Source of the DNA: Candidatus Thiosymbion ectosymbiont of Robbea hypermnestra
Lineage (GTDB): Bacteria > Pseudomonadota > Gammaproteobacteria > Chromatiales > Chromatiaceae
Direction of reading: 5' to 3'
Assembly: GCA_020443945.1 (NCBI GenBank)
Contig: JAIZWN010000156.1
Coordinates: 1 to 5,104 of the forward strand
DNA: 5,104 nucleotides
Shown: positions 5,097-5,104 of the stretch, piece by piece
Layout: every line of letters starts with the position of its first letter
Numbering within the stretch: position 1 is the stretch's first letter
Position numbers and translations under genes: made by a program
The notes under the pieces: model-generated
What the model saw: only the letters and a program-made list of their open reading frames with translations
Databases searched by the model: none
Told to the model about the DNA's origin: nothing

Positions 5097-5104
5097 GATT
5101 TTAG

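Overview
The window carries three adjacent genes of a type VI secretion system (T6SS) baseplate, tssE, tssF and tssG. All are on the + strand, in the usual E-F-G order. On the opposite strand, converging on tssG, is a decayed Fic-family gene. The GC-rich coding style, the T6SS gene order and the intergenic repeats (GTAGGATGGGC-type REP-like units, and short units such as AAATCCTGT, AATCTGCGT and CACGAA) suggest an environmental gammaproteobacterium, perhaps Chromatiales-like. That placement is inference from composition and recalled repeat styles; no marker gene is present.

Layout. Bases 1-89 hold a 7-bp inverted repeat and a GGGTCA...TGACCC element resembling the ends of RAYT-type elements. 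tssE occupies 90-602. Bases 603-1373 (771 bases) contain no credible gene. They are a patchwork of at least five short repeat families that separates tssE from tssF, although these genes are normally nearly contiguous. tssF (1374-3245) and tssG (3209-4348) overlap by 37 bases and are probably translationally coupled. tssG appears to run past its native end into a repeat tract (about 4262-4317), giving a tail of about 40 residues. The Fic remnant (4318-4992, minus strand) overlaps the last 31 bases of tssG. It keeps the N-terminal inhibitory-helix motif and the C-terminal winged-helix-like region, but an in-frame deletion has removed the catalytic Fic core. Its N-terminal homology also continues upstream of the first ATG, until it meets a REP-like unit (about 5041-5096) and an in-frame stop.

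How the genes work together. TssF and TssG (two TssF to one TssG) form the baseplate wedge, with TssE (gp25-like) as the piece that joins the wedge to the contractile sheath. TssK, the membrane complex, sheath, Hcp, VgrG and ClpV are not in this window. The most notable feature is repeat-driven remodelling at every gene boundary except tssF/tssG: a split baseplate operon, an apparently extended TssG, and a Fic gene that has lost its 5' end and its active site. I found no clear new multi-gene system.
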